Shown: piece after piece, positions 1 to 5,242 of the stretch
Layout of the letters: every line of letters begins with the position of its first letter
Numbering within the stretch: the stretch's first letter is position 1
Assembly: GCA_937976325.1 (NCBI GenBank)
Contig: CALJSD010000177.1
Location: 1-8,204 of the forward strand
Direction of reading: 5' to 3'
Source: an uncultured Carnobacterium sp.
GTDB lineage: Bacteria > Bacillota > Bacilli > Lactobacillales > Aerococcaceae
DNA length: 8,204 nt
The notes under the pieces: model-generated
Told to the model about the DNA's origin: nothing
The model's database searches: none
The model's input: the letters and a program-made list of their open reading frames with translations, nothing else
Program-made: the position numbers and the translations under genes

Positions 1-196
1 TACCGCACCATAAGTCACATAGGATATTAGTACCTTTGTCTGATTTTAACCAGATACCTGTACATCCTAACCACCACATAGCGAATGTTCCTGGTTTTAC
101 GTCTTCACGTTCGATTTCTTCATTTAACCAAGTTCCCCATTCTGGGAAAGTTGATAAGATCCAAGATTCTTTTGTTACATCTTTGATATTTGCCAT
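1..196 (-). CDS. ulaG: L-ascorbate-6-phosphate lactonase UlaG, N-terminal part (runs off left edge)
   Basis: UlaG is a cytoplasmic metallo-beta-lactamase-fold enzyme that hydrolyses L-ascorbate 6-phosphate to 3-keto-L-gulonate 6-phosphate, the step before UlaD. Only the first 65 codons are present. They begin MANIKDVTKESWILSTFPEW and continue with GTFAMWWLGCTGIWLKSDKG and a CDLWCG segment. From memory this follows the start of E. coli UlaG nearly residue for residue. The metal-binding HxHxDH motif lies further on and is outside the window, so completeness of the gene cannot be judged. The ATG at 194-196 is preceded by a strong AAGGAGG site and matches the family N-terminus. The gene starts 18 bases after the ulaD stop on the same strand, so the two are almost certainly co-transcribed. 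No open frame in the other direction here has comparable support. Confidence 0.93.
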   Translation of the reverse strand, partial: MANIKDVTKESWILSTFPEWGTWLNEEIEREDVKPGTFAMWWLGCTGIWLKSDKGTNILCDLWCG

Positions 197-214
197 TGTT
201 TTTCCTCCTTGGGA

Positions 215-853
215 TTAACCCCAGATACGTTTGATTTCTTCTTTGAATTCACGAGCAGATTGCGCTGGATTTTCTGTAGCATAGATTCCACGTCCTGCGA
301 TGAATGTGTAAATTGGAATTCCTTCAAACACTTTTAATGTGTCTTTTGTTAATCCACCTGTTGCTGAAACTTTGAATCCCATGTCGATTAAACGACGGAT
401 TTTGTTTAAATCAGATTCAGTCCAAGTAGCTCCTGCAAATAGAGCGTCACGGCTTTGGTGGAAGATTGCTTGGTCGATACCAGCATCTCTCCATTGTTGA
501 GCTTGTTCAAATGTCCAATCTCCATACAATTCAACTTGTAAAGATTTAACTTCTTTGTTTGCTGCTTCCATTGTTGGGATTGTTGCGCAACAAATAACTG
601 TCATCCAGTCAGCTCCTGCAAGTGCAACGTTTTTAGCAACAGTTGTACCAGCATCAGCACATTTTGTATCAGCAATGATTACTTTATCAGGGAAAGCGCT
701 GCGTAAGCATTTAATCGCTTTGTCTCCTTCATTTAAAAGTAAAATTGTTCCTGCTTCAATAATGTCAACTTCATTACCTACCGCTAGAGCATCTTTTAAT
801 GCATCTTCGATACGGTTGTGGTCCAAAGCAACTTGTAAATTAGGAATTGCCAT
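215..853 (-). CDS. ulaD: 3-keto-L-gulonate-6-phosphate decarboxylase UlaD
   Basis: This cytoplasmic enzyme decarboxylates 3-keto-L-gulonate 6-phosphate to L-xylulose 5-phosphate in anaerobic L-ascorbate catabolism. It belongs to the orotidine 5'-phosphate decarboxylase suprafamily of TIM barrels. The 212-residue product has the expected length (E. coli UlaD is about 216). Active-site residues known from the family are all visible: D11 in LQVALD, E33 in DIIEAGT, the D62-K64-D67 set in ADTKCADAG, E108 in QVELYG, H132 and R135 in FHQSRDA. The phosphate-binding end, TGGL (165-168) followed by FIAGRGI (184-190), is also present. The alternative family member, hexulose-6-phosphate synthase, is less likely because QWRDAG and the C-terminal WG match UlaD and ulaG follows directly. 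The start ATG at 851-853 has an AGGAGA site about 8 bases upstream. It is the first gene after the promoter at 954-982. Confidence 0.95.
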   Translation of the reverse strand: MAIPNLQVALDHNRIEDALKDALAVGNEVDIIEAGTILLLNEGDKAIKCLRSAFPDKVIIADTKCADAGTTVAKNVALAGADWMTVICCATIPTMEAANKEVKSLQVELYGDWTFEQAQQWRDAGIDQAIFHQSRDALFAGATWTESDLNKIRRLIDMGFKVSATGGLTKDTLKVFEGIPIYTFIAGRGIYATENPAQSAREFKEEIKRIWG

Positions 854-886
854 TGTTTCATTCTCCTTTTCTGTCTTGCCTTAAAT

Positions 887-902
887 AATCATAAAATCAT
901 AA
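887..902. repeat. Tandem AATCATAA direct repeat in the ulaD leader
   Basis: AATCATAA occurs twice back to back at 887-894 and 895-902. A third copy in inverted orientation (TTATGATT) lies at 1015-1022, upstream of the promoter and abutting the second cre-like site. Such repeats can be regulator half-sites, but in DNA this AT-rich chance copies are also possible. Confidence 0.4.
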
Positions 903-905
903 CGT

Positions 906-930
906 CTTACGAAAATGATCATTTAATAAG
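906..930. promoter_or_regulatory. Dyad symmetry in the ulaD leader (possible operator)
   Basis: The 12-base perfect palindrome AAATGATCATTT (913-924) is flanked by CTTA on one side and TAAG on the other, giving a 25-base imperfect dyad with one offset. It lies about 17-41 bases downstream of the predicted transcription start. A repressor bound here could act as a roadblock. The short RNA stem it could form has no U-tract, so it is not a terminator. The protein that would bind is unknown. Confidence 0.35.
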
Positions 931-953
931 TTACGGTACCAATTCATGCTATT

Positions 954-982
954 AGTATAGTATAAAGAATTTTAGGTTACAA
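954..982 (-). promoter_or_regulatory. Sigma-A promoter of the ulaD-ulaG operon
   Basis: Read on the minus strand, TTGTAA (-35, 977-982) is followed after exactly 17 bases by TATACT (-10, 954-959). Transcription would start near 947, leaving a leader of about 94 bases before the ulaD ATG. An alternative TATACT five bases upstream has a poorer spacer of 12. The -35 lies inside a cre-like site, which fits carbon catabolite repression of ascorbate use. Confidence 0.75.
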
Positions 983-992
983 CCGTTTACAA
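978..992 (-). promoter_or_regulatory. cre-like site overlapping the ulaD -35 element (putative CcpA operator)
   Basis: On the minus strand the 15-mer TTGTAAACGGTTGTA matches the cre consensus WTGNAANCGNWNNCW at all defined positions except one (T in place of the C near the end). It covers part of the -35 hexamer, a position where bound CcpA would block RNA polymerase. CcpA control of ascorbate operons is plausible in Firmicutes, but binding here is inferred from the match only. Confidence 0.55.
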
Positions 993-1021
993 ACAAGTAA
1001 TCGAATAATCAGTTTTATGAT

Positions 1022-1036
1022 TGTTTGCGTTTACTT
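1022..1036 (-). promoter_or_regulatory. Second cre-like site upstream of the ulaD promoter
   Basis: The minus-strand 15-mer AAGTAAACGCAAACA has one mismatch to WTGNAANCGNWNNCW (A for the second-position T). Its centre is 44 bases from the centre of the first cre-like site, about four helical turns, so both would lie on the same face of the DNA. The two sites together are more convincing than either alone. Confidence 0.45.
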
Positions 1037-1146
1037 TACGAACGTTTGGAAATATGCAATATAGTTATTTATATAGGAAGAATTCATATTATTTTATCTA
1101 AAATACGGCAAAAATATCAAATTTGATCATTTACCATTGTAAAATT

Positions 1147-1179
1147 AAAATACCCTCTCATTAAATGAGAAGGTATTTT
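1147..1179 (-). terminator. Rho-independent terminator of the lspA-rluD-pyrR operon
   Basis: Two 16-base arms (1147-1162 and 1164-1179) are complementary apart from one position, which is a C-A mismatch in plus-strand RNA but a G-U pair in minus-strand RNA. The top pairs must open to form a loop of about five bases. On the minus strand it lies 4 bases past the pyrR stop and is followed by TTTTAATTTT. The wobble pair and the T-rich tail both indicate leftward transcription. Confidence 0.85.
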
Positions 1180-1183
1180 ACTC

Positions 1184-1720
1184 TTATTTTTCTATAACAA
1201 CTTCTTCTAATCCATCATCTTCAAATAATCTAACGTGAATCACTTCGTTTAAAGAAGTTGGAACATTTTTCCCAATGAAGTCAGGACGAATCGGAAGCTC
1301 TCGGTGTCCTCTATCAATAAGAATCGCTAAACTAATTCTTTGTGGTCTATCAATATCCATAATCGCATCCAAAGCAGCTCTTACTGTTCTACCAGTGAAT
1401 AAAACATCATCTACAAGGACTACTTGTTTCCCTTTGATATTGAACGTTATCGAAGTCCCATTTAATACAGGAGCATCTTCACTCCCACTATCATGCCTGT
1501 CGTCACGATACAATGTGATATCAACTTCTCCAACTGCCACATTCGTTTTCTCTAAAACTGAAATTTTTTCAGCAATGCGTTTTGCTAAAGTAATTCCTCT
1601 TGTTTTAATACCAATCAACACTAAATTGGATACGTCTTTTTGCTGCTCAATAATTTCATAAGATATTCGAGTTAACGCTCTACTAATAGCTCCCTCATCC
1701 ATTATTTTAACTTCTTTCAA
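1184..1720 (-). CDS. pyrR: PyrR, pyrimidine operon attenuation regulator / uracil phosphoribosyltransferase
   Basis: PyrR binds UMP and pyr mRNA leaders to promote transcription attenuation, and has uracil phosphoribosyltransferase activity. The PRPP-binding motif VVLVDDVLFTGRT (100-112 from the chosen start) is intact. ALTRISYEIIE, GIKTRG, DITLYRDD and LIDRGHRELPIRPD match conserved PyrR segments. Length is 178 residues, typical for the family (about 180). Start: a GTG at 1727-1729 is in frame, two bases after the rluD stop, but has no properly spaced ribosome site. The 7-base match GAGGTGA at 1726-1732 covers that GTG and lies 5 bases before a TTG at 1718-1720. I therefore prefer the TTG; its N-terminus MKEVKIMDEGAI aligns well with B. 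subtilis PyrR. An ATG at 1700-1702 would cut into the conserved region. It is the last gene of the operon with lspA and rluD. No pyrimidine biosynthesis gene follows. Confidence 0.93.
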   Translation of the reverse strand: MKEVKIMDEGAISRALTRISYEIIEQQKDVSNLVLIGIKTRGITLAKRIAEKISVLEKTNVAVGEVDITLYRDDRHDSGSEDAPVLNGTSITFNIKGKQVVLVDDVLFTGRTVRAALDAIMDIDRPQRISLAILIDRGHRELPIRPDFIGKNVPTSLNEVIHVRLFEDDGLEEVVIEK

Positions 1721-1725
1721 TCCGC

Positions 1726-1732
1726 TCACCTC
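1726..1732 (-). promoter_or_regulatory. Ribosome binding site that decides the pyrR start
   Basis: GAGGTGA on the minus strand is a 7-base match to the 16S rRNA anti-Shine-Dalgarno sequence (AAGGAGGTGA). It overlaps the rluD stop codon and the in-frame GTG at 1727-1729, so it cannot serve that GTG. It is well spaced (5 bases) for the TTG at 1718-1720. This suggests translational coupling between rluD and pyrR. Confidence 0.65.
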
Positions 1733-2658
1733 TACTCTACAAAACGACCTTTATTCAATTGAATAAAATCCTCGAATTCCTTCGGCGGTTCCACTTGGAA
1801 GTTCAATGTTTCTCCAGTTACTGGATGTGTGAAACTTAGTGTTCTTGCATGTAAGAATTGGCCAAATTCTGTTGCATTTTTTCCTTTAGGATGATATAAC
1901 GGATCATTTACAATTGGATGCTTAATAAACTCCATATGTGCTCTAATTTGGTGCGTACGACCTGTCTCTAATCGGCAAGATACAAGTGAATAATCACTGA
2001 ATGAATCTAAAACTTCAAAATGAGTAACAGCATTCTTTCCACCTTTTTCTACTACTCGTTTTAAACGATTCGTTTGGTGGCGAGATAGCGGTGCGTCAAT
2101 CACACCAGTTTCGTGTGCGAAGTGTCCGTCTACAATAGCAATATACTCACGATTCATCTTATTTTCAGCAATCTGTTGTGCTAACTTTTGATGGACATCA
2201 TTATTTTTAGCAATCACTAATAAACCACTTGTATCTTTATCAATGCGGTGCACTAATCCTGGGCGATAGATTTCTTCGCTCGTGCTGTCTGATAAACTAT
2301 TCGAATGATACAACAATGCGTTTACGAGAGTTCCGCTATAGTGACCTTTAGACGGATGCACAACCATACCGCTTGGTTTATTCACTACAATTAATGAATC
2401 ATCCTCAAATACGATATCTAACGGAATATTTTCAGGCTGAATGGTAATGGCTTCTTCCTCTTTTTGAAGAATCGTTACTTCATCACCGTTTTGTGCTTTA
2501 TAGTTTGATTTAACCACTTCACCATTAACAGATACAAGCCCTGCCTTTAACCAACTTTGAATTGTACTTCTACTTAAACCAAGTTTAGTGGTTAATACTT
2601 TATCTAATCGCTCAGTTTTTTCTAAATCAAGCTTTAGTTCTTTGAATACTGATGTCAT
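1732..2658 (-). CDS. rluD: RluA/RluD-family 23S rRNA pseudouridine synthase
   Basis: This enzyme converts specific uridines in 23S rRNA to pseudouridine. An N-terminal S4 RNA-binding domain (about 15-65, RLDKVL...LVSVNGEVV) is followed by the RluA catalytic domain. The catalytic motif is HRIDKDTSGL at 137-146, with D140 the expected nucleophile. LETGRTHQIRAHM (230-242) and the NKPSGMVVHP segment (93-102) are also characteristic. At 308 residues it has the usual length. It corresponds in position to B. subtilis ylyB, which also lies between lspA and pyrR. The exact uridines are not readable from sequence; the RluD type (helix 69 sites) is likely because of the S4 domain, whereas RluA proper lacks one. 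The ATG at 2656-2658 has an AGGAG site about 8 bases upstream that overlaps the lspA stop. The gap to lspA is 9 bases. Confidence 0.92.
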   Translation of the reverse strand: MTSVFKELKLDLEKTERLDKVLTTKLGLSRSTIQSWLKAGLVSVNGEVVKSNYKAQNGDEVTILQKEEEAITIQPENIPLDIVFEDDSLIVVNKPSGMVVHPSKGHYSGTLVNALLYHSNSLSDSTSEEIYRPGLVHRIDKDTSGLLVIAKNNDVHQKLAQQIAENKMNREYIAIVDGHFAHETGVIDAPLSRHQTNRLKRVVEKGGKNAVTHFEVLDSFSDYSLVSCRLETGRTHQIRAHMEFIKHPIVNDPLYHPKGKNATEFGQFLHARTLSFTHPVTGETLNFQVEPPKEFEDFIQLNKGRFVE

Positions 2659-2667
2659 AACGCTCTC

Positions 2668-3117
2668 CTATTTTGATTGTTCTTTAAAAATTACATAATA
2701 GAATAAGAAAATTACTCCGAAAGTTAAGCAGATATCTGCAACATTAAAGATTGGAAAATCAATGAATTCAAATTTAAACATATCCACTACATATCCTAAA
2801 CGGATGCGATCAATAAAGTTACCAACAGCACCAGCTAAGATGAATGAGTAGGCTGTTAATAATAATTTAGATTTTCCCTTTTCCTTGAACATTAAGTATA
2901 AAAGGGTTCCGACAGCTACCGCAGTGATAGCGTAGAAGAAAACCATCTTTCCTTCAAACATCCCCCAAGCAGCACCCGTGTTACGAACGTATAAAATACT
3001 TACTAATCCTTTAATAAATTCCATTCCATCATGTAAACTAAAACTATTTACAATCCATAATTTGACTAATTGGTCAGCAATAATGAGTACAGCACTTAAA
3101 ATTAAATATAAAAACAT
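2668..3117 (-). CDS. lspA: Lipoprotein signal peptidase II (LspA)
   Basis: LspA is an integral membrane aspartyl peptidase that cuts the signal peptide from diacylated prolipoproteins just before the lipid-modified cysteine. The 149-residue product has four hydrophobic segments (about 2-22, 57-76, 84-104, 121-144). Conserved motifs are ADQLVK (14-19), VRNTGAAWGMF (44-54), GNFIDR (99-104), the first catalytic aspartate D112 in YVVDMF and the second, D128, in FNVADICL. Start: an in-frame ATG at 3163-3165 would add 16 polar residues, but it lies between the -35 and -10 of the operon promoter and so is not in the mRNA. The ATG at 3115-3117 has a GGAGAAG site 4 bases upstream and gives the normal length and N-terminus. 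It is the first gene of the lspA-rluD-pyrR operon and diverges from a lipoprotein gene. Confidence 0.95.
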   Translation of the reverse strand: MFLYLILSAVLIIADQLVKLWIVNSFSLHDGMEFIKGLVSILYVRNTGAAWGMFEGKMVFFYAITAVAVGTLLYLMFKEKGKSKLLLTAYSFILAGAVGNFIDRIRLGYVVDMFKFEFIDFPIFNVADICLTFGVIFLFYYVIFKEQSK

Positions 3118-3121
3118 GTCA

Positions 3122-3128
3122 CTTCTCC
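3122..3128 (-). promoter_or_regulatory. lspA ribosome binding site
   Basis: GGAGAAG on the minus strand ends 4 bases before the ATG at 3115-3117, with the GGAG core 7 bases away. It supports this start over the upstream ATG at 3163-3165. With a predicted transcript start near 3141, the leader is only about 24 bases. Confidence 0.75.
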
Positions 3129-3147
3129 ATTTCTTTTCAATAATAGT

Positions 3148-3176
3148 ATTGTACAAAGAAGTCAAAGGTTAGTCAA
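3148..3176 (-). promoter_or_regulatory. Sigma-A promoter of the lspA-rluD-pyrR operon
   Basis: On the minus strand, TTGACT (3171-3176) and TACAAT (3148-3153) are separated by exactly 17 bases, each hexamer one base from consensus. The predicted start is near 3141. No operator or attenuator is visible between it and lspA, consistent with constitutive housekeeping expression. Confidence 0.85.
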
Positions 3177-3221
3177 TGAACTGAAAATGATGTTAAATTG
3201 GAACACTTTTTTCCACTCAAA

Positions 3222-3291
3222 GGGTAAAAATGGGTAAAATTTGACCGAAAATGGGGATAAAGTCCTAAAAATCAGCCAAAAGATTGAAAAA
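3222..3291. other. Phased A-tracts upstream of the lipoprotein promoter (probable curved DNA)
   Basis: Seven A-tracts of 3-5 bases are centred near 3228, 3237.5, 3249.5, 3260, 3269, 3279.5 and 3289. The mean spacing is 10.2 bases, one helical turn, with short G or C runs in several of the intervals. Within it GGGTAAAA is repeated at 3222-3229 and 3232-3239. Phased A-tracts are known to bend DNA. The array ends in the -35 region of the rightward promoter and could aid polymerase binding or attract a nucleoid protein; that role is inferred. Confidence 0.5.
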
Positions 3292-3312
3292 TCGACAGAA
3301 TACACGTATAAT
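3284..3312 (+). promoter_or_regulatory. Sigma-A promoter of the lipoprotein/DUF4015 operon
   Basis: TTGAAA (3284-3289) and a perfect TATAAT (3307-3312) are 17 bases apart. The start would be near 3319, giving a leader of about 32 bases before the ATG at 3351, which has AAAGGAG with 6-base spacing. The -35 hexamers of this and the divergent lspA promoter are 107 bases apart. Confidence 0.85.
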
Positions 3313-3350
3313 ATCAACAAGAAAACGCATTACTGTTAAAGGAGTGTAAT

Positions 3351-3989
3351 ATGAAAAAAATCGCAGCCAAGGTATTCTTGATTAGCGCTGGGTTCTTATT
3401 TCTAGGAGCTTGCGGTAATACAAAGAAAAGTGCCGAATCTACTGTTCAAGAAGTACAAGATACCTTACCTGTTGTCGTTCAACAATTAAATGACATTCAA
3501 GCGTTAGAAAATTCGTTACAATCAGATTGGGAAGCGGATATCCATGATGATTACACGATGGCTAATTACGCTAAGAAAACGGGTAAAGTATTCACCAATA
3601 TTCAAGAACGTCAGCAATTGTTGAAGTCTATGCAAAAATCGCTCAAAGTTTTATCAGATGATGCGACTAGACTAAGTAACTTGAAGGATAAGAACCTTCC
3701 TTCTGCAGAAATTCAAATTGTAGTCTCAAATCTACAATCGATTGTGACTCATTTAAAGAACTATTCTGAAATGTCTCAAAAACAATTAGAAAAAGAAGCT
3801 GAGTTTTTCGTTAGTATCTCTGGCGGAAAACAAACAAGCGATGAATTAAAAGCGCTCATTATTGAAGTGAACAATTCAGCTAACGAGCGTCAACAAATTA
3901 TTGAAGAAATCAATTCCCCTATCAGTGAGCTAGATAGACCAATTCGTATTCTAAAAGCTCGTTTGGTGAATAACGGAAAGGGTGAGTGA
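3351..3989 (+). CDS. Predicted surface lipoprotein, YkyA-like
   Basis: This is a 212-residue lipoprotein of unknown function. It has a short basic n-region (MKKIAAK), a hydrophobic stretch and a lipobox LGAC at 18-21, so mature protein should begin at lipid-modified C21 and sit on the outer face of the membrane. The rest has no membrane segment. It is rich in Q, E, K, N and S, with long helical, probably coiled-coil stretches (about 82-112, 118-152 and 163-206). Size, composition and the ERQQLL and NERQQIIEEIN segments recall the YkyA family of putative cell-wall-binding lipoproteins, but I cannot confirm membership without a profile search. No catalytic motif is visible. The ATG at 3351 has a good ribosome site. 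It is the first gene of a pair with the secreted DUF4015-type protein, suggesting a shared job at the cell envelope. It diverges from lspA, the peptidase that would process it. Confidence 0.8.
   Translation: MKKIAAKVFLISAGFLFLGACGNTKKSAESTVQEVQDTLPVVVQQLNDIQALENSLQSDWEADIHDDYTMANYAKKTGKVFTNIQERQQLLKSMQKSLKVLSDDATRLSNLKDKNLPSAEIQIVVSNLQSIVTHLKNYSEMSQKQLEKEAEFFVSISGGKQTSDELKALIIEVNNSANERQQIIEEINSPISELDRPIRILKARLVNNGKGE
3977..3985 (+). promoter_or_regulatory. Ribosome binding site that decides the start of the DUF4015-type gene
   Basis: AAAGGGTGA lies 8 bases before the ATG at 3994-3996. It overlaps the in-frame GTG at 3982-3984, so it cannot serve that codon. It sits inside the last codons of the lipoprotein gene, favouring coupled translation. 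Confidence 0.6.
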
Positions 3990-3993
3990 TGAT

Positions 3994-5196
3994 ATGAAGA
4001 AAAAGACTCTATTTACTAGCATTCTTGCTGTAGCTTCTGTTAGTTCACTACTCGCTTACTATCCAATCGCAAATGCACAAGATGCTGCTGATAGTAAGTT
4101 GAATTTAAGAACGAATAGTTTACTACGTATGCCTGCCAACATTCCTCAGGAACATATTTATGATTCCGGAATCTCTATTCCGTATCCTGAAGATGGTGTT
4201 AAAGGTGTTTACCTGCAAGCGTTCCGTGCCAAAGGACAAGACTTAGAAAACATGATTCAATTTGTTAAGTCGACTCCTATCAACTCTCTTGTAATCGATG
4301 TACGTGATGGATATGGAAAAATTACCATGCCACTGGATACAGATAATCAACTCGTGAAGAAACATACCGTTAACGAAGTGCCTGACACAACTGCTCTTCT
4401 GAAACGACTCGAGCAAGAACAAATTTATCCAATTGCTCGTATTGTGTGTTTTGGGGATCGTTATTTACCAAAAGAAGATCCTGAACGGTCATTTAGAAAT
4501 GCGTTAGGCCAACTTTGGTATACCGATGATGGCGAAACATTCTTAAATCCTTTCCTTAAAGAAAACTGGGAATATATTGCTGAAATTGCAATTGGTGCTG
4601 CTAAAGCAGGATTTAAAGATATCCAATTAGACTACGTTCGATTCCCTCTTGGATTCGAGACAGTTTCTGATGACTTAGTATTTGATAAAGGGGACTACGC
4701 TCATATTAAAAACGATGATGAAGCTCGTATCGCTGCAATCACAGACTTCGTAGCGTTCATTCGTGAAAAACTACAACCATATGGGGTTCACCTATCAGCA
4801 GACATTTTAGCGCATGCGATTACTGAATCAAAAATCGGTGGTATCGGACAAAAATTTGTCAATATTGCGGATAAAGTTGATGTGATCTCTCCGATGATTT
4901 TCCCAAGTCACTGGGTTAATTACGCGCTTGATGTAAAAGATCCTGATAAAGATCCTTACGAAATCGTGAAACGTTATATGGTGATTGAAAAAGGATATGT
5001 GAAGACATTAAACCCTTCTCCTATCTCAAGACCTTGGATTCAGGCCTTCACGGCAGACTTCCTTGGCGAAGGAAACTATCAGCTCTATACTGCTGATGTC
5101 ATTAGTGAAGAGATTCAAGCTCTAAAAGAAGCCGGTGTAACCGAGTATCTTCTCTGGAACGCAGCTTCTCAATATTCAACTGAAATTAAATTCTAA
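3994..5196 (+). CDS. Secreted putative glycoside hydrolase (DUF4015 / GHL type)
   Basis: The product resembles the DUF4015 group of predicted TIM-barrel glycosyl hydrolases; no substrate is established to my knowledge. From the ATG at 3994 (400 residues) it has a signal peptide: KKK, a hydrophobic core, and a likely cut after ANA at 28. There is no lipobox or LPXTG anchor, so it should be released or loosely wall-associated. The barrel runs from about 67 to the end: VKGVYLQAF, NSLVIDVRDGYG (97-108), YPIARIVCFGD, IQLDYVRFP (210-218, with D213 a candidate catalytic acid), HLSADILAHA, ISPMIFPSHW (298-307) and YLLWNAASQYS near the end. Start: a GTG at 3982 would overlap the lipoprotein gene by 8 bases and put four residues, two of them acidic, before the signal peptide; the ATG at 3994 is better spaced from AAAGGGTGA. 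Only 4 bases separate it from the lipoprotein stop. Catalytic activity is inferred, not shown. Confidence 0.82.
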   Translation: MKKKTLFTSILAVASVSSLLAYYPIANAQDAADSKLNLRTNSLLRMPANIPQEHIYDSGISIPYPEDGVKGVYLQAFRAKGQDLENMIQFVKSTPINSLVIDVRDGYGKITMPLDTDNQLVKKHTVNEVPDTTALLKRLEQEQIYPIARIVCFGDRYLPKEDPERSFRNALGQLWYTDDGETFLNPFLKENWEYIAEIAIGAAKAGFKDIQLDYVRFPLGFETVSDDLVFDKGDYAHIKNDDEARIAAITDFVAFIREKLQPYGVHLSADILAHAITESKIGGIGQKFVNIADKVDVISPMIFPSHWVNYALDVKDPDKDPYEIVKRYMVIEKGYVKTLNPSPISRPWIQAFTADFLGEGNYQLYTADVISEEIQALKEAGVTEYLLWNAASQYSTEIKF

Positions 5197-5199
5197 TCA

Positions 5200-5232
5200 A
5201 AAAGGACTTCCAAAATTATTGGAAGTCCTTTT
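5200..5232. terminator. Bidirectional Rho-independent terminator between the DUF4015-type gene and parC
   Basis: Two perfectly complementary 14-base arms (5200-5213 and 5219-5232, core GGACTTCCAA) enclose the 5-base loop AATTA. Rightward RNA ends the stem with UUUU and continues UCUUUG-like sequence; leftward RNA ends with five U. It begins 3 bases after the DUF4015-type stop and lies 10 bases beyond the parC stop, so it serves both converging operons. Confidence 0.93.
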
Positions 5233-5242
5233 CTTTGTATTT

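Larger units (their letters stand above)
854..1183. other. Intergenic region between ulaD and pyrR (ula control region plus pyrR terminator)
   Basis: This 330-base gap has no credible coding frame. From ulaD outward it holds the ulaD ribosome binding site, the AATCATAA repeats, the 906-930 dyad, the promoter, two cre-like sites, and then about 110 bases of AT-rich DNA (1037-1146) in which only a repeated TGATCATTTA (1124-1133) stands out. It ends with the pyrR terminator. There is no riboswitch-like structure or leader peptide that I can support. Confidence 0.6.

Noticed and set aside
36..218. A 60-codon plus-strand open frame at the left end
   Set aside because: The minus strand of the same bases encodes the unmistakable UlaG N-terminus.
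555..884. A 109-codon plus-strand open frame antisense to ulaD
   Set aside because: It is the antisense of the ulaD coding sequence, which has every active-site residue of its family; the frame has no ribosome site and no family features.
1275..1661. A 128-codon open frame on the plus strand, antisense to pyrR
   Set aside because: It lies entirely inside pyrR, has no ribosome site or recognisable domain, and its composition is that of a reverse-complement shadow.
3118..3165. N-terminal extension of LspA to the ATG at 3163-3165
   Set aside because: The codon lies in the spacer of the lspA promoter, upstream of the predicted transcript start, and the extra residues are not LspA-like.
3198..3216. 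Short inverted repeat TGGAA/TTCCA with an intervening T-run
   Set aside because: The stem is only 5 bases and neither side gives a stem-plus-U-tract arrangement, so it is not a supportable terminator or operator.
3982..3993. GTG start for the DUF4015-type gene
   Set aside because: It overlaps the only good ribosome site and would place MSDD before a normal signal peptide; the ATG at 3994 fits better.
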